A DNA stretch of 64,000 nucleotides from contig JAJZBI010000004.1 of the NCBI GenBank assembly GCA_021798985.1, positions 62,001-126,000 of the forward strand. Reading direction: 5' to 3'. This DNA comes from Actinomycetes bacterium. GTDB lineage: Bacteria; Actinomycetota; Acidimicrobiia; Acidimicrobiales; Bog-793. The position numbers and the translations under genes were made by a program. Every line of letters begins with the position of its first letter. The stretch's first letter is position 1. Positions 53,034 to 61,559 of this stretch are shown piece by piece. The notes below the pieces were generated by a model, which made no database searches, was not told the DNA's origin, and worked only from the letters and a program-made list of their open reading frames with translations.

Positions 53034-54335
53034 ATGCCAGACCGGCACTCCCGTGCAACCAACTTTGCTCGCGCCAAGCTCGCAAACGGCCTCTCGGTGC
53101 TCGTCGCGCCAGACCGCTCGATCCCGCTCGTCGGCGTGGCCGTCGTCTACAACGTCGGCTTCCGATCCGAGCCCGAGGGCCGCACCGGCTTCGCGCACCT
53201 CTTCGAGCACCTCATGTTCCAAGGCTCGAAGAACGTCGCCAAGGTCGAGCACATGTCGCTCGTCGAATCGGCCGGCGGCCTGATGAACGGCCATACGCTC
53301 CCCGACCTCACCGCCTACTACGAGGCGCTGCCGGCGAGCGCACTCGAACTCGGGCTCTTCTTGGAGGCCGACCGCATGGGCGGCCTCGCCCTCAACGAGG
53401 AGAACCTCGCCAACCAGATCGAGGTGGTGAAAGAGGAGATCCGGGTCAACGTGTTGAACCGCCCCTACGGCGGCTTCCCCTGGATCCCGCTCCCGGCGCT
53501 CGCGTACGACAGCTACCCGAACGCCCACAACGGCTACGGCGACTTCGCCCACCTCGAGCAGGCCAGCCTCGAGGACGCCGCCGACTTCTACGCCCGCTAC
53601 TACAGCCCAGCCAATGCCGTCTTGGTGATCGCCGGCGACTGCGAGCCCGAGAGCGCGCTGGCGCTCGCCGAGCGCTACTTCGCCGACGTGCCGGGGCGGC
53701 CGGCCCCCTTCCACGGACCCTGGCCCGAGCCCCCGCTGCCTGGCGAGCGGCGCAAGACGATGCACGACCCGCTGATCCCCCAGCCGGCCTTCGCCCTCGG
53801 CTACCGCAGCGTGGACCCGGTCGGCGAGCTCGAGCGCTTCGTCGCCTACGAGGTCCTCGCCCACCTCTTGAGCGGTGGCGACGCCTCCCGGCTGCGCTCG
53901 CGCCTCGTGTTTCGCGACCACAGCGTGACCGACGTCTCCTGCCACCTCGGAGAGTTCGGCGGCGACGGCCTGTTGATGCGCGAGCCGGTGCTCTTCCAAA
54001 TCGTGGTGCACCATCCCGGCGAGCGCGGCGCCGACGAGCTCATCGGGGCGATCGACGAGGAGCTCGAGCAGGTGGCCGACAAGGGACCCGATGCGAGCGA
54101 GCTCGAGCGGGTCCGCTCGAGCGCCGTCGCCGAGCACTGGCGCAGCCTCGACTCGATCCTCGACCGCGGCCACACCCTCGCCTCGCTCGAGACCGTGCAC
54201 GGGCGCGCCGAGCTGATCGAGGAGTACCCGACCCTACTCTCGGCCGTCCCCGCCGACGCGGTGCGGGCCGCGGCCGCCGACCTACTCGCGCAGCACCGCG
54301 CGGTCCTCGAGCTCATGCCCGGAGGTGCCCGATGA
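53034..54335 (+). CDS. M16-family zinc metallopeptidase, catalytic subunit
   Basis: This is a 433-residue peptidase with the inverted zinc motif H-x-x-E-H in FAHLFEHLMFQ (about 52-62) and the downstream zinc-ligand glutamate in NQIEVVKEEIRVN (about 128-140). The residues after the motif, GSKNVAKVEH, match the clam-shaped M16 fold, and GRPYGGF-type sequence is seen as NRPYGGFPW. It has no signal peptide. Its partner gene overlaps by 4 bases (ATGA), so the protein works as a two-subunit enzyme like other bacterial M16B peptidases. Confidence 0.92.
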   Translation: MPDRHSRATNFARAKLANGLSVLVAPDRSIPLVGVAVVYNVGFRSEPEGRTGFAHLFEHLMFQGSKNVAKVEHMSLVESAGGLMNGHTLPDLTAYYEALPASALELGLFLEADRMGGLALNEENLANQIEVVKEEIRVNVLNRPYGGFPWIPLPALAYDSYPNAHNGYGDFAHLEQASLEDAADFYARYYSPANAVLVIAGDCEPESALALAERYFADVPGRPAPFHGPWPEPPLPGERRKTMHDPLIPQPAFALGYRSVDPVGELERFVAYEVLAHLLSGGDASRLRSRLVFRDHSVTDVSCHLGEFGGDGLLMREPVLFQIVVHHPGERGADELIGAIDEELEQVADKGPDASELERVRSSAVAEHWRSLDSILDRGHTLASLETVHGRAELIEEYPTLLSAVPADAVRAAAADLLAQHRAVLELMPGGAR

Positions 54336-55666
54336 GCGCGATCACGCGCCCCGAGATCGGCGTCATGGCCAAGATGAAGGCCCCAAGCGTCGTCGAAGCG
54401 CTGCTCGCCGGGCGCCTGCCGGCGCTCGCCGCGCGGCGGACGGCGCTGCCGATCGTCGAGCTCCGCCTCGCCGTGCCGCTCCGCCGCAGCGAGGTCGAGC
54501 ACCCCGCCGTGACGAGCGTGCTCACCGAGTCACTCCTCGCCGGCACCGAGCAGCGGGATCGCTTCGCGCTCGCCGACGCGCTCGAGCGCGTCGGTGGCGA
54601 GTTGCACGCCAACCTCGGCGACGACCAGCTGGTGATCGCCGGCTCCGTGCTCTCGGCCAACCTCGGGGCCTTCTTGGCGCTGCTCAACGAGGTGCTGTGC
54701 GCCGCCACCTATCCCGAGCGCGAGGTGCGCGCCGATCGGGCGCGCGCCGCGGACGAGACCGAGATCGCCCTCAGCCAGCCCGAGGTGGTCGCCGCCCAGG
54801 CGCTGCGGCGGCGCCAGTTCGCCGGTCACCCCTACGCGACCACCATGGCGAGCCCGGCGGCGCTGCGCAAGGTCCGCGCCGAGGAGCTGCGCGCCCTGCA
54901 CCGCCAGCTCTTCGTGCCGAGCGCGTGCCACCTGGTCCTCGTGGGCGACCTCTCGCCGCGCCGGGCCCTCTCGCTCAGCGAGGAGGCGCTCGGCCCCTTC
55001 CTCGCCGGGCGCGGCCGGCGCCGCGACGACATCGCGGCGCTGTCGCGCGCGCCGTTCGGCCCGATCGAGCTCGTGGACCGCCCCGGCAGCGTGCAGGCCA
55101 ACCTGCGCGTCGGCGCCAGCGCACCGGGCCTCGCCGATCCGAGCTGGCCCGCCTTCGCGCTTGCCGAGGCGATCCTCGGCGGCATGTTCAGCTCGCGCAT
55201 CGTCACCAACTTGCGCGAGCGGCACGGCTACACCTACTCGCCACACACCGGGGTCCGCCACGCCCGTGCCGGCTCGTCTTTCGTGCTCGCCGCCGAGGTC
55301 GCCACGGCCGTCACCGGCCCGGCGCTCGTCGAGGCGCGCTACGAGCTCGCCCGAATCGTGACCGCCGGGGTGACCGACACCGAGCTCGAGTCCGCCCGCC
55401 GCTACAGCACCGGGCGCTTCGCGTTCCAGACCGGCACGCTCGGCGGGCTGGCCTCGACCTTGGCCCGCCTCTCGGTCAACGGCGTCGGGTCCCACTACCT
55501 CGCCAGCTACCCGGCCGCGCTGGCACGCGCCACCAAGGAGGAAGTCGAGGCCGCGGCCCGGCGCTTCCTCGCGCCCCGCGACCTCGTCACCGTCGTGGTC
55601 GGCGAGGCGGCCTCGGTGCATGCCGCGCTCTCGCTCCTCGAGGAGGTCCGCACCACGCGCCGCTGA
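54332..55666 (+). CDS. M16-family non-catalytic partner subunit
   Basis: This 444-residue homologue of the preceding gene lacks the H-x-x-E-H motif (the region reads LTESLLAGTEQRDRFAL). It keeps the arginine/tyrosine pair in GGMFSSRIVTNLRERHGYTY (about 281-300), which in M16B enzymes completes substrate binding in the partner subunit. This fits the usual active/inactive heterodimer. The start ATG overlaps the catalytic subunit's stop. No membrane anchor is seen. The substrate is unknown. Confidence 0.9.
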   Translation: MSAITRPEIGVMAKMKAPSVVEALLAGRLPALAARRTALPIVELRLAVPLRRSEVEHPAVTSVLTESLLAGTEQRDRFALADALERVGGELHANLGDDQLVIAGSVLSANLGAFLALLNEVLCAATYPEREVRADRARAADETEIALSQPEVVAAQALRRRQFAGHPYATTMASPAALRKVRAEELRALHRQLFVPSACHLVLVGDLSPRRALSLSEEALGPFLAGRGRRRDDIAALSRAPFGPIELVDRPGSVQANLRVGASAPGLADPSWPAFALAEAILGGMFSSRIVTNLRERHGYTYSPHTGVRHARAGSSFVLAAEVATAVTGPALVEARYELARIVTAGVTDTELESARRYSTGRFAFQTGTLGGLASTLARLSVNGVGSHYLASYPAALARATKEEVEAAARRFLAPRDLVTVVVGEAASVHAALSLLEEVRTTRR

Positions 55667-55691
55667 GCGGGTCGGGGCCGCCGCAGCGCCG

Positions 55692-56158
55692 TCACCGGGC
55701 GCCGCCGCGCGGCGGCTCGCGCGCCGCCACCACGTCGGCGTAGCCGAGGCTGATCGCGTCCGGCGCCTCAAGCACCCGCCGGGCCTCCCACTCCGCCCTG
55801 ATCTCGGCGGCCGGCCGCCGACGTCGAGGTCCGCCTCGAGGAGGGCCAGCGTGGCATGGCGCCCGATCACCCGTGGCGGCGCCCCCGCCGCCAGCACCGC
55901 CACGCCCCCGCCCGACAGCGCGCCGAGCGCGGTGGTGCGCACGGGCACCCCGAGGACCGACATCACGTCGATCAGCATGAGGGCCGTCTCGATGCTTGCG
56001 CTGAGCGACGCGAGGCGCAGCTCGATGCCCTCGTCGCCGAGCGCGTCGAGCGTCATCAAGCTCGCCGCAGTGTCGGTGGCGGCGCGCTCGTCAAGCACGC
56101 CGTGCACGAGCACGACGCGCCGGGCGAGCAGCGCCGCCGCGCGCGTCGGGCGGGTCAA
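55692..56158 (-). pseudogene. Catalytically dead ClpP-like protein, frameshifted
   Basis: The frame starts at a TTG (56158) overlapping the XRE stop (TTGA) and gives about 115 residues of ClpP-like sequence: VLVHGVLDERAATDTAASLM, ASIETALMLIDVMSVLG, ALSGGGVAVLAAG. The catalytic serine position is glycine (SGG in place of a G-x-S-A arrangement), and the histidine position reads LALLEA without His. At about 55807-55822 the frame is lost. In another frame the expected C-terminus continues (EWEARRVLEAPDAISLGYADVVAARE) to the stop at 55692. Either it is a decaying gene or a sequence error; the missing catalytic residues are independent of the frameshift. Confidence 0.7.
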
Positions 56159-56478
56159 CCATCGTGGCCTTCGAGGCGCCAGTCGAGGACCTGGCCGATG
56201 GCGGCGGCGTAGCGCTCGAGCGTCAATAGGCGAAGATCCGCGCTGCCCGCCTCGAGGCGGGCGACAGCCGACTGCGAGGTGCCCATGCGCGCGGCGACCT
56301 CGGTCTGGGAAAGGCCGAGCTCGATGCGGCGGGCGATGAGCGCGTCGGTCAGGGCGCGCCGGCGCGCGGCCAACTCCTTGAAGCCCGGCAGGAAGGGCTC
56401 GTGACGACGCTCGCCCATCACCTCGCTCGCTCTCGATCGGTTGCGGTGCGCTGCAGCGCTCTGGTGAGTGTGGGTCAT
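56155..56478 (-). CDS. XRE-family HTH regulator
   Basis: This is a 107-residue DNA-binding protein with a Cro/C1-type HTH: ALIARRIELGLSQTEVAARMGTSQSAVARLEAGSADLRL (core LSQTEVAARMGTSQSAVARL). The start is ATG 56478 or ATG 56418; neither has an ideal ribosome site. It overlaps the ClpP-like gene by 4 bases and is divergent from the active clpP. The palindrome at 56477-56492 covers its own start. A role in controlling both ClpP genes, as ClgR does in other actinobacteria, is inference; an antitoxin-like role is an alternative, but no toxin gene is seen. Confidence 0.82.
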   Translation of the reverse strand: MTHTHQSAAAHRNRSRASEVMGERRHEPFLPGFKELAARRRALTDALIARRIELGLSQTEVAARMGTSQSAVARLEAGSADLRLLTLERYAAAIGQVLDWRLEGHDG

Positions 56479-56495
56479 CTCGTATTCGAGATCTC
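56477..56495. promoter_or_regulatory. Palindromic operator between the XRE gene and clpP
   Basis: ATCTCG (56477-56482) TATT CGAGAT (56487-56492) is a perfect 6-bp inverted repeat. A second palindrome, GAGATCTC (56488-56495), overlaps its right arm. Placed over the XRE start and about 90 bases before clpP, it is a likely binding site of the XRE protein. Confidence 0.55.
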
Positions 56496-56578
56496 CCTTA
56501 CGTGATCTCAGCCGAGCAATGGTGACCGAGCAGGGCCAAAGCCCCGCGCACGCGGCGGCGCGAGACAGGAGGGCGCAG

Positions 56579-57235
56579 ATGACGGTGATCCCGACGGTGT
56601 TCGACCAGACGGCGCGAGGCGAGCAGGGCTTCGACCTGTTCTCGTTGCTGATGAAAGAACGCATCGTCTTTCTCGGCCAGGAGATCGACGACCAGGTCGC
56701 CAACCTCCTCGTGGCCGAGATCCTCTACCTGGCGGCGGACGAGCCAGACCGGGACATCGCGCTCTACATCAACTCCCCCGGCGGCATGTCCTATGCCGGA
56801 ATGGCCATCTACGACGTGATCCAGCACGTCAGCTGCGACGTCTCGACGATCTGCGTCGGCATGGGGATGTCGGCGGCGGCGATGGTGCTCTGCGCCGGAT
56901 CGCCCGGCAAGCGCTATGCCCTGCCGAACGCCAAGATCATGATCCACCAGGGCAGCGCCGGCACCCGCGGCGCGCCGCGGGACATGGAGATCCACCTGCG
57001 AGAGGTGCTCGCCACGACCCGGCGGATGGCCGAGATCATTGCCCTCCACACGGGCCAGCCGCTCGACAAGGTGGAGCGCGACATCGACCGCGACTACTAC
57101 CTCACCGCCGAGGAGGCCAAGGCCTACGGCTCGATCGACGAGATCATTCTGGCGCGCCGCGGCCTTGGCGCGCTCAGCGCGAGCGGCGCGGCCCGCGAGC
57201 TCGAGGCCACCGAGGCGATCCGTGCTGCCAGCTGA
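56579..57235 (+). CDS. clpP: ATP-dependent Clp protease proteolytic subunit
   Basis: This is a 218-residue ClpP with a complete triad: Ser98 in CVGMGMSAAAMVL, His123 in ALPNAKIMIHQG and Asp172 in DIDRDYYLTAEEA. The N-terminal segment DLFSLLMKERIVFLGQEID and the oxyanion region YINSPGGMSYAGMAIYD are standard. It forms the degradative chamber that works with ClpX/ClpC ATPases, which are not in this window. ATG 56579 has AGGAGG 6 bases upstream. An Ala/Arg-rich tail is unusual. The isolated position, with a divergent XRE regulator, suggests an accessory ClpP rather than the main clpP1P2 pair. Confidence 0.93.
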   Translation: MTVIPTVFDQTARGEQGFDLFSLLMKERIVFLGQEIDDQVANLLVAEILYLAADEPDRDIALYINSPGGMSYAGMAIYDVIQHVSCDVSTICVGMGMSAAAMVLCAGSPGKRYALPNAKIMIHQGSAGTRGAPRDMEIHLREVLATTRRMAEIIALHTGQPLDKVERDIDRDYYLTAEEAKAYGSIDEIILARRGLGALSASGAARELEATEAIRAAS

Positions 57236-57263
57236 GGGTGCCGGGGGACCCGAGCGGCGGGCC

Positions 57264-57515
57264 GTGACCATCTGCTGCCACCGCTGCGGCGCCCGGCTGG
57301 TGCCCCGCCACGCCTTCGAGGTCGCCGGGTGCGCCTGTGGCGGCGTCCGGCTCGCTGGTCCGCCGTGGCGGCCTCGCGTCGCCTTCGCCGCCCTCTCGGG
57401 CGGCGGCTGGAGTCGAGTCGAGACCACCGAGCCACCCGATCCGGCACCGCCGGCAGGCCGCCGTGCGATCAGCTGGCCCACCCGCTGGCGCGCAGACCAA
57501 CCGGTTCGCCGATAG
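57264..57515 (+). CDS. Possible small zinc-ribbon protein
   Basis: This is an open frame of 83 codons from GTG 57264 (or GTG 57222, overlapping the clpP end). It has a treble-cysteine pattern ICCHRCGARLVPRHAFEVAGC with a following CACGG, like a small zinc ribbon. The rest is Pro/Arg-rich and poorly conserved looking. No clear ribosome site exists, so the gene is uncertain. Confidence 0.35.
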   Translation: MTICCHRCGARLVPRHAFEVAGCACGGVRLAGPPWRPRVAFAALSGGGWSRVETTEPPDPAPPAGRRAISWPTRWRADQPVRR

Positions 57516-57590
57516 CGCCTGGGCGTTTGGCAGCCCGCCGCAACTACCTCGAGGGATGTGTTGCGCTCCGCCGGCGCCGGCTCTCGAGAT

Positions 57591-58724
57591 TCAGCTCCCC
57601 GGCCCCTTGCGCGCAAGAAGGGCACCGGGGTCGCCCGCCGGTACGTTCCACACCGTGGCGCGCGAGCGCGGCTCGCCGCCGAGGTCGGGCGTGCCGGCAG
57701 GGCTCCATCGCGCCGGCTGGGCGTAGACCATCCGGTCGGTGCCGCAGCTGCCGTTCGGATTCGCTACGGCATGAAAGACGATCCAGGTCTGCTTGCCGTT
57801 GGGCGAGGTGAACCACCCGTTGCTTGCGGGACCATAGATGTCGGCCTTGACGTTGCTCGAAAACAGCGGTGTCGTCCGCTTCGTCCACGAAGCGCGGCGC
57901 ATGAGGTCAGTGCCGAGACGGGCGCTCAGCAGGCCGAGGGAGTACTCAGGCGTCCAGCAACCCGACGCGGAGTAGGTCAGCGAGACGGTATGGCCGTGCA
58001 CGATCGGCTCGGGCGACTCGTTGACGTAGACGCCCACCGTGCCGGCGTGTCGCTCCCAGGCATAGGTCGGCTGGCTGAGCTCCACGCGCGGCCCTGAAAT
58101 GCTCGTCGGGCTCTTCAGGCGGGCGATGTAGATGTCTTGCATCCCATTCGTGGCGCCCGGCCACCCAGACCAGAAAAGGTAGAGCTGCCCGTCGGGGAGC
58201 ACGAGCGGCGACGGGTCAATCGACCAGTGGTTCCCTGGCGTCCGCAGCTCCCCGGCGTAGCGGTAGGGGCCGAGCGGCTGGGACGCCTCGAGGACCTGCA
58301 AGCGATGATCCGCGTTCACGCCATCGTCGGCCGCGGTGTAGATGTACCAACGGCCCTCGATGTGGTGCAGCTCCGGTGCCCACCAGTCACAACACGGAGA
58401 GCTCCCAAGCCCACCGGTCCAGACGACGACGCGCTGCGCGGCCGCGAGCGTCTTGATCGAGCGCGACCGTCGAATGGTGATCTCGGTGGCGTCCGGCGAC
58501 GATTGCGTGAAGTAGTACCAACCGTGCCAGACCACGACCGAGGGATCTTGACCCTGGCCGAGCACGGGGTTGCGGAACTGCTTTCTTCCAAGCGCCCGAG
58601 CGATTACGTGCGTCCCCGCGCGTCGCGCCGAGCTTGCGCCCGCCGCGCCGTTCACCGCCAGCGAGGCGGAGCCGGCGACCAAGATGAACGCAAACAGCAC
58701 GACGAGCGACGGACGCCGTGGCAC
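57591..58724 (-). CDS. Secreted GH43-type glycoside hydrolase
   Basis: This is a 377-residue protein with a signal peptide (SLVVLFAFILVAGSASLAVNG). The five-bladed propeller of GH43 is seen in GQGQDPSVVVWHGWYYFT (catalytic base Asp60), WAPELHHIEGRWYIYTAADD, SIDPSPLVLPDGQLYLFW (second Asp) and ESPEPIVHGHTVSLTYSASG (acid Glu). Arabinofuranosidase or xylosidase activity is the usual choice for the family. GTG 58724 is 8 bases after the GH2 gene, so it is the last gene of the sugar-uptake operon. Activity outside the cell is expected. Confidence 0.88.
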   Translation of the reverse strand: MPRRPSLVVLFAFILVAGSASLAVNGAAGASSARRAGTHVIARALGRKQFRNPVLGQGQDPSVVVWHGWYYFTQSSPDATEITIRRSRSIKTLAAAQRVVVWTGGLGSSPCCDWWAPELHHIEGRWYIYTAADDGVNADHRLQVLEASQPLGPYRYAGELRTPGNHWSIDPSPLVLPDGQLYLFWSGWPGATNGMQDIYIARLKSPTSISGPRVELSQPTYAWERHAGTVGVYVNESPEPIVHGHTVSLTYSASGCWTPEYSLGLLSARLGTDLMRRASWTKRTTPLFSSNVKADIYGPASNGWFTSPNGKQTWIVFHAVANPNGSCGTDRMVYAQPARWSPAGTPDLGGEPRSRATVWNVPAGDPGALLARKGPGS

Positions 58725-58732
58725 GACCGACC

Positions 58733-60571
58733 TCAGCGACCGGGCGCTTCGCGCGCCACCCGCTCGATCGCCGCCTCACGATCCTGGATCACACGCAACC
58801 GGCCGAGATCCATCTTTGGCCGTCTCGAGAAGTCGCAGATCCCGTTTCGCTCTTGGTACACGTCGGTGAGCTGGGTGTAGCAGTACCCGGCGATCGCCAC
58901 GTTGTCGAGGAGGGCACCGCAGAGCGCGCCGAAGCGCTCCACCAGCTCGTCCACGCTCTTTGGTCGATCGCCGTACCCCCAGACGCTCGCGTCCTCAGAG
59001 GGGCGCTCCTCCCACCAGGCACCGCCGAACTCGCTCACCAGGTACGGCTGGCCGTCATAGGGCAGCGAGATATCCCGGCCGCGCCACGTGTTCACGAACG
59101 GCTCGCCGTGTGCTGCTCGGTCATGGCGGGTGGAGAACACCTCGGGGTCCTGCTCGTAGTCGTGGCTGTCGTACACGTCTGGCCGGGGGACCCGGTGCGA
59201 GTACCCGGACGCGTCGATCACTGGCCGCGTGCGGTCGGCCGCCTTGGTCGCGAGGTACATGCCCAAGGTCACCTCGTCGAGATCGAGCCGGCGGTCTCCC
59301 AGCGGTTGGTACGTCTCATTGAGCGGGCACCACCCGACGATGCTCGGGTGCGAGTAGTCCCTCGCCACCGCTTCCAGCCACTGCGTGATGTAGCTCGCAC
59401 CGGGACGCTGGTGATCCTCAGAGGGCCCGAAGCCCGAGCAGCCCCAGTCGCCGAACTCACCCCACACGAGGTAGCCCAGCCGGTCAGCGTGGTACAAGAA
59501 ACGCTCTTCGAACACCTTTTGATGCAGTCGGGCCCCGTTGAATCCCGCCGCCATGGCGAGCTCGATGTCTTCGACCAGCGCCTCGTCGCTCGGCGCAGTC
59601 ATGACGCCGTCCGCGTAGAAGCCTTGATCGAGGACCAGGCGCTGGAAGACCACCTCGCCGTTGAGCAGCAGCGCCCGCCCATCCACACCAACGCTGCGCA
59701 AGCCGGCGTAGCTCGTTGCGCGGTCGAGCACCGCACCGGAGTCATCGCTGAGGAGGAGCTCGAGGTCGTAGAGGAAGGGATCGGTCGGGCTCCACAACCG
59801 CCGCCGGTCAGACGGGATGTTCAGCTCCAACTCGCCGCAGAGATCGCCAGCGAGCGACCGCGAGGCGCGGACGACTTCGCCGTGCTCGTCACGCAGCACG
59901 GCCGTCGCGGCCAGGCCTCGCCGCGGGTGCGAAACCGACACCTCGACGCGAAAGCGGCTCGCTTGGAGATCCGGCGTGATCCGCGGGCGCTCTAGCGAGC
60001 AACGCGGCACGGGCTCCATCCAGACGCTCTGCCAGATGCCAGTCGTGCGGCCATAGCGCGCCCCACTGGGAGCGAACTCGCTCGACTGCTTGCCCCGGGG
60101 CTGCGGCACCCACCACGGATCTCGCGCGCGGACCACGATCGTCGCCACCGCGCCAGGCGTCACCGCCTTCGAGCAGTCGCAAGCAAAGGGCGTAAATCCG
60201 CCCGTGTGGCGACCGACTTCGACTCCGTTCACCCATACCGTCGACTCGTAGTCGACAGCCTGGAAGTGCAAGATGACGCGCGAGTCCGCCCAATCCGCAG
60301 GGATCTCGACACTGCGCCGGTACCACACCGCAGCCATCCGATCGGCTGTCCCGATCCCCGAGAGCGGCGCCTCCGGGCAGAACGGCACGAGGATCTCACC
60401 GTCAAGCTCGCGCTCGACCAGCCCTCGCTCGCGCCCGGTGTCCCCGCCGTCGACCTCGAATTGCCACCGGCCGTTCAAGCACAGCCAGCGATCGCGCACG
60501 AACTGCGGTCTCGGGTACTCGTGCCGAGGGACCATCTCCCCGGACGCGACCCCTCCAGTTCTACTCACCAC
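58733..60571 (-). CDS. GH2-family glycoside hydrolase
   Basis: This is a 612-residue protein without a signal peptide. The jelly-roll sugar-binding domain (NGRWQFEVDGG, ESTVWVNGVEVGRHTGGFTPF) precedes an immunoglobulin-like domain (about 190-290) and a TIM barrel. Acid/base Glu is in GWCPLNETYQP (about 417) and nucleophile Glu in YLVSEFGGAWWEE (about 513). The family includes beta-galactosidases, beta-glucuronidases and others; the size and C-terminal FSRRPKMDL suggest a short, intracellular exo-enzyme acting on an imported oligosaccharide. GTG 60571 follows GGAGG. Confidence 0.88.
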   Translation of the reverse strand: MVSRTGGVASGEMVPRHEYPRPQFVRDRWLCLNGRWQFEVDGGDTGRERGLVERELDGEILVPFCPEAPLSGIGTADRMAAVWYRRSVEIPADWADSRVILHFQAVDYESTVWVNGVEVGRHTGGFTPFACDCSKAVTPGAVATIVVRARDPWWVPQPRGKQSSEFAPSGARYGRTTGIWQSVWMEPVPRCSLERPRITPDLQASRFRVEVSVSHPRRGLAATAVLRDEHGEVVRASRSLAGDLCGELELNIPSDRRRLWSPTDPFLYDLELLLSDDSGAVLDRATSYAGLRSVGVDGRALLLNGEVVFQRLVLDQGFYADGVMTAPSDEALVEDIELAMAAGFNGARLHQKVFEERFLYHADRLGYLVWGEFGDWGCSGFGPSEDHQRPGASYITQWLEAVARDYSHPSIVGWCPLNETYQPLGDRRLDLDEVTLGMYLATKAADRTRPVIDASGYSHRVPRPDVYDSHDYEQDPEVFSTRHDRAAHGEPFVNTWRGRDISLPYDGQPYLVSEFGGAWWEERPSEDASVWGYGDRPKSVDELVERFGALCGALLDNVAIAGYCYTQLTDVYQERNGICDFSRRPKMDLGRLRVIQDREAAIERVAREAPGR

Positions 60572-60656
60572 ATTGCCTCCGCTGTCGTCGAAGCCTCACC
60601 TGCCGCTCGCCGCCCGCAACATGGCAACGAACACTCGGCCGCACAAAACCGGCCCG

Positions 60657-61559
60657 TTAGCCCTGCAAGCCGGAGACCGCGATGCCTTCAACCAGCCGAC
60701 GCTGGGCGAAGATGAAGGCGATCACCATCGGGATGATCGACACCACTGTGAGTGCCATCATCGCCGTGTAGTTCGTCTGGAACTGGCCGATGGCCACGAT
60801 CTCGATGCCAACCGTGATCGTGCGCATGTCGGGGCTCGAGGTTGCCACCAGCGGCCAGAAGAAATCGTTGTAGACGTTCATGAAGGTGAGCACCATCAAG
60901 GTGGCGGTGATTCCCGTGCTGAGCGGCACAAACAATCGCCACCACACCTGAGGGTGACTCGCCCCGTCTGCGATCGCGGCGTCCTGGAGCTCTTGGGGAA
61001 TGCCGAGGAAGAACTGATAGAGCAAGAAGACCCCGAACGCGTTCGCAGCGTAGGGCAGCACCAAGGCGCCGTAGGTGTTGAGGAGACCGAGATATTGGAA
61101 CCACAGATACAGCGGCAACAGCAGCGCGATGAAGGGCACCATCAGCGAGCTCACGACGATGGTAAAGACCACCTTCGAGCCGCGAAAGCGCAACCGCGCC
61201 AGCGCGAACGCCGCGAGCGAGTCGATGACCGCCACCATGACCGCCGCTGCCGCCGACACGCCGACCGAGTTGAAGATCCAGCGGAGCACCGGATCTTGCG
61301 TGCTCTGCTCGTTGAAGATCATGCGGAAGTTCTGCAGGCTGAGCGTGCTCGGGAACAGATTCGAGGTCGCCAGTCCACCGTTGCTCTTGCCGAACGCCGT
61401 GGTGAGAATCCACAGGACGGGAAAGAGCATGGCCAATCCGGCGATCGTGAGGATCACCAGGACCGGGAGCTTTCGCGTGATGCGCCGCAATCGCTGTTGA
61501 ACATGTCGGGCCGGCACCGGAGGTGTCGACGCCGCAGGCACGCCAATGACGGTCTGCAT
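60657..61559 (-). CDS. Sugar ABC transporter permease, MalG type
   Basis: This is a 300-residue membrane protein with six helices. The EAA loop that contacts the ATPase is DAAIADGASHPQVWWRLFVP (about 198-217). The N-terminal ILTIAGLAMLFPVLWILTTAF and RLRFRGSKVVFTIVVSSLMVPF also match MalG. ATG 61559 overlaps the MalF-type stop (ATGA). The ATPase subunit is absent from the window and is probably a shared MsmK-type protein encoded elsewhere. Confidence 0.92.
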   Translation of the reverse strand: MQTVIGVPAASTPPVPARHVQQRLRRITRKLPVLVILTIAGLAMLFPVLWILTTAFGKSNGGLATSNLFPSTLSLQNFRMIFNEQSTQDPVLRWIFNSVGVSAAAAVMVAVIDSLAAFALARLRFRGSKVVFTIVVSSLMVPFIALLLPLYLWFQYLGLLNTYGALVLPYAANAFGVFLLYQFFLGIPQELQDAAIADGASHPQVWWRLFVPLSTGITATLMVLTFMNVYNDFFWPLVATSSPDMRTITVGIEIVAIGQFQTNYTAMMALTVVSIIPMVIAFIFAQRRLVEGIAVSGLQG

